Source: Spirodela intermedia
Lineage: Eukaryota > Streptophyta > Magnoliopsida > Alismatales > Araceae
NCBI GenBank assembly: GCA_902729315.2
Contig: LR746275.1
Span: 2,264,501-2,328,500, forward strand
Length of the DNA stretch: 64,000 nucleotides
Direction of reading: 5' to 3'
A program made the position numbers and the translations under genes. The notes beneath the pieces were generated by a model. It was given only the letters and a program-made list of their open reading frames with translations. It was not told the origin of the DNA and did no database searches. This document shows positions 60,143 to 64,000 of this stretch, in pieces. Numbering within the stretch: the stretch's first letter is position 1; every line of letters starts with the position of its first letter.

Positions 60143-63100
60143 TAAAATGAGATAATAATAATATTTCACTTATGATAGTCTTCAACAAAACAAGTTACAT
60201 GAGGAAGATAACCTAATAAAAATAAAGAGAAATAGAGAAGTACAAGATGAGGGACCATGTGGAGATAGAGAAAGAGAGAGATATGATTGAGAGATAACAT
60301 TTGTAGGGAAAATTCTTATATAAGAACTAACTCTTAGATGGTCAATATCCAAACTTCTCCTTAAGGAGATGAGTTCAAACATCCATTGCCTTTTTATTTG
60401 TGTCATAACACCCAACTTATAATGTCTTACTAAACATCAGGCCATTTTGATGTGTAAATCATCTTGACATCTCCTACCAACTAATTTTTTTGTTGTCAAT
60501 GGAGAGTCATCTTTCTCTAGTGATAATGATAATTATTTTGTGATGTGGATGGTCAAAGAGGAAAGTATCTCATCAATACTTGATAAATCTTTATTATTAT
60601 GAGTTAATAATTAGTAAATAATATAGCTTTAACATTAACTCATGATAAATAGACTTATATTTATGTTAAAATGTGAAAAGTGGTTTTCAATTAATTAACA
60701 TGAATTTTTAGCTAATTATGTGATTTTTTACAAATTTATATAATTTTTATAATCTTATTTTTGAGATAAATAAAGAAAAAGAAATAACAATAAAAATGTA
60801 GCAAAATGGGAGGGACCCGCTGATTAGTCAAGTTTGCAAGAGGGTTGAAAGCGGGCCAGAAGTAGGTTGGAAGCGTAGTCATGGAGGAACCGTGAGCAGG
60901 GGCTCAAGCGGCTAGGACCGATGGGGGCACATGTGTGCCACTCTCCTTCTACATCACTAGTGGTCAGTCGGTTGTGGGGCAAAGAGTGGTCGTACATGCG
61001 GGAGAAAGGGACTCATTGCTTGTAAATGTAATATTACTATATATTCGTCTGAAGCTTCAACGCACAAGCAATGTGAGATTAAACCCACATCACACCTTCT
61101 CCCGAAAGGCTTCAAAGATTTTAATACCTAAAATGCCCCTTATTTACAATAGAGATATATCATGATGACGTCACTTAATAAATACATTATAGTATTTATT
61201 TCAATCTCTCTCATACAGGTAGGCAATTGACATGGGTTCGAATCGTCCTAGAGCCAAAACTCGTATTTTTATCTGATTATCATGACTTTCCTGTAGATCG
61301 CTAGTGAAGTATTAAGTCGTTAGAATCGTTGGATCATCGACAAAAATCTCGTCAATGTAATTCGCAAAGTATTGTTACTAAAATTGTTGAACGATTCGTG
61401 ATAAAAAGATCACAAATCCATCAAGTAAATCATCTCTGATTGATCAACGAACAAGCCATCGTCGAGAAGAGGACGATTCACTGAGAGACGAGTCGCCACC
61501 TCCTGAAAGCGTACCGGATGCGATGAAGAGCCTCCTCTTGCTGCGCGGACCTGAAGATAAAGCTCCCTGACATGTGCTCCACCTCCATTCAACTTCTCTC
61601 TATCAGGTGACAGTCGTCGAAGAGTTGTAAAATCGTCGTTTTTCCATTCTGTCAGGTGACAGTTGCTAAAGACGATTTGACAACCCATTTCATTGATCTC
61701 TAGACTTCGCAAGAAGATTTAGAGATTGCCCACGTCGTCCTTGTCCAAAGAGAGTCTTTGAGACTGTGGACATTATATGACGATCCTCCCAAATACTCAA
61801 GATTCTTGTGCATCGCTGACACATCGCCAGAACTCTATTTTTCTACTTTCAACTTAATTTTCACTTTATTTAATGATAATTTGTGTGATTTAAATTTACC
61901 AAACTATACTTCATTCAATTATGATTCTTCGAGCTTTTACAAATCTTAATTTGATCAATTAAATCATTTGTAAATTTATTTCTACTCAAACTATATTTGT
62001 TTGATCACATTCATCAAATGTTGACGTCATCTTGACATCCGCACCCTTATTTTCTTTTTTCGTGAATTTTAAATATATTTTATTTTTATTTTATAGTATA
62101 AAATTTATAAAAAATCATATTCTTTGAGAAAAATCTGAAAAGTTATCCGATATCATATTACATCCTTGTGATCGACTTGAAAAATTAACACTATTTTTAG
62201 AAGTTTTATTAAATTATAATTGATATATTTATTCAAAAATACTTCTAAATATCTGAAAATTAATATTTCTAGTTTTATAAATTTTAAATTTACGTGATTT
62301 ATTATATAATGACTAAGTCACATCAATACTCTCCCTATAACTTTTACCTTATATGCAAAGTAAAACTCAAAAGTTTGTTAATAAATGCCCTAAGTTGATT
62401 CCTATGTGGCTTATAAAGTAGGGAGATCTTGTAAAAGCCTTGATCTCATGCATCCTATGTTAGATACTAAGAACCTTGAATGGAGGCATTACTAAATTAA
62501 AGTGTATGGGGAGAGGTGTGGGAGGGCTCCGTACTTCTGACTCATTGACTTTCTTCAAACACAACACATGAACTATGAGGTGAATACTTGTAATTAAGAG
62601 ATTTATGTGATAGGTCACTAGTCTAATATATGATAGGATTATGAACATGTCGTAATAGTACAGAGTGACATTTTCATATGACATAGGAGTAAGAGAATTT
62701 AGTTTATATAGTCAAAAGTCAAATGCAGATGAGGTCGCTAATGCAAAATCTAACTCTTGGTGCTACTGGTCCACAAATATCTTTACCCAAGTTTGGGCAC
62801 ATACCAAATGAAATTTTAGTTCGTCGAGCACATGCTTTAATCTTGTAGTGTCACTTCACCTCATCCATCTTTGCGAACTATGAGCCCACCTCAATTGAGG
62901 TCTAACGACTCTTGTCTACACACGATTTCAAAGGAATTCATTCATGTTGACAAATTAACATTTATTTTGAATCAAAGTTCTACCAAATTGAGTCATTTGT
63001 ATAATTATTGGGCTACAACAAAGGTCTCTCTCTAGGCCATGATTGAGCACTTTGGTAAGAATGTTGATCTATGAATAATAATATTTTTTTATCACATTAT

Positions 63101-64000
63101 CCTCCCTTAAAGTTTAAATAATTTCCATCATAAATTACTCATAAAATTTGCACAATTGATGAAGATCGAGGTTGATCTCCTATACTTATTTGCAAAAAAT
63201 ATGTTTATGTTGTAAATGAATATTTAACAGACAAGAAATAAGTGTACTTGTACAATTTTTTGACCATCATCATCATGCAATTTAAATTGTTGAATATTAG
63301 TAGTACTTTAATGAAATCTATCAAAATAACTTCTCATATTTTCTCTAAAATTAGTGGAGGTTGTTGCAATCCAACTAGAGAGAGATTGATCTATATTTTA
63401 TTAGTAAGTGAGGCAAAACTTGACATATATTCTAGCAAATATCTTGATTGATTTGTTTGTAAATTAGATGCCAAAGTGTATTTCAAGTATTGAATTATAA
63501 AATTCGTAATTGTTTTACAAAGTAAATAAGAGTTTTGCAGGATTATCAATCATCTTAGGTGAAATAAGAAGCCATGATGGAGAGATTAATTTACTCATTA
63601 TCTAACCCAATTGAAGTTTTTTGATAATCCACTAGAGGTGAGGATTGTTATGTAATTTCTTTGTAAGGTTAACTATGTTGATTAATTTTGGTCACAATAG
63701 TTATATAACTTGGGTTATAGTGCAATCAAGTTTCCTTGACAATACATCAATGACTTTTAATTCTCACTTTTTAATAGATTTCAAATTCAAAGTTGAATAT
63801 GTTTTAGAGTCAATTCCAATAATCAAAGAGTACATGTCATTATTTTATATTGAACTTCAAGTTGTGATGATTTATAAGATTATGAATTTCCTCTCAATGA
63901 GATAATGCTACTATTTAAGCATGATAAGGACAATGACCATAGTTCTTTTTTACGTGTAATCTTTAACTTATAAATAAAGATAAAGCCTAACTTAAGAAGT
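59946..64000. other. AT-rich intergenic, no gene recognised
   Basis: This 4-kb stretch has no convincing coding exon. A (GA)n run lies at about 60090-60138. A more GC-rich island at 60800-61000 and 61430-61620 carries short open frames without motifs; the 100-aa minus frame 61410-61712 is not recognised. GGGTTCGAATCGT at 61234-61246 resembles a tRNA B box, but no cloverleaf forms. The right end is very AT-rich and probably old transposon sequence. Confidence 0.4.

Noticed and set aside
61220-61260. tRNA-like B box GGGTTCGAATC
   Set aside because: The T-arm stem mispairs, no A box or acceptor stem is found at the right distance, and no cloverleaf forms. It could be a tRNA-derived SINE trace, but the support is too thin.
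61410-61712. 100-codon minus-strand frame near the right end
   Set aside because: Isolated, no domain, in transposon-rich sequence; not enough to call a gene.

Overview
This is a nuclear genomic window from a flowering plant. The evidence is many-exon genes with GT-AG introns, coding sequences close to well-known plant proteins, (CT)n/(GA)n microsatellites near genes, and long AT-rich stretches of decayed Ty1/copia, Ty3/gypsy and LINE retrotransposons. I could not place it more precisely than angiosperm. A monocot, magnoliid or other early-branching lineage would fit, but nothing visible decides this.

Layout. Positions 1-10,000 hold two plus-strand genes: a small HIG1-domain mitochondrial protein (1629-2142, 3 exons) and the SSU-processome factor UTP14 (3085-9938, 11 exons). 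Positions 10,570-17,500 are a graveyard: an intron-retaining RPL22 pseudogene, two copia polyprotein remnants in opposite orientation, and a gypsy gag fragment. Positions 19,129-31,076 carry two minus-strand genes in tandem: the WD40 spliceosome-associated protein PRL1 (17 exons, 486 aa) and the GIY-YIG nuclease SLX1/HIGLE (4 exons, 344 aa). Positions 33,708-34,631 hold a dormancy/auxin-repressed DRM1-type gene on the plus strand. It is convergent with the polyadenylation factor CPSF100 (35,295-49,105, minus, 18 exons, 742 aa). CPSF100 diverges from an F-box/kelch gene of the SKIP4 type (51,117-53,775, plus, 2 exons, 358 aa). From 53,800 to 64,000 there are only degraded LTR retrotransposons and AT-rich sequence.

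All seven gene models were built by hand from the sequence. Every intron is GT-AG and every exon-exon phase closes in frame, so the exon coordinates should be reliable. UTR ends and transcription start sites are not determined. Four of the seven genes act in nuclear RNA or DNA metabolism (rRNA processing, splicing and miRNA-linked functions, structure-specific nuclease, mRNA 3'-end formation). I see no operon-like logic linking them; plant gene order makes chance clustering the default reading.

I did not find a clearly novel system. The most unusual points are a C-terminal extension of SLX1/HIGLE with a recent in-frame 45-residue tandem duplication and two SUMO-interacting-motif-like peptides; a duplicated promoter module with near-perfect GGCCCA/TGGGCC palindromes between CPSF100 and SKIP4; and a consistent tryptophan-to-stop decay pattern in the copia remnant that points to cytosine deamination.
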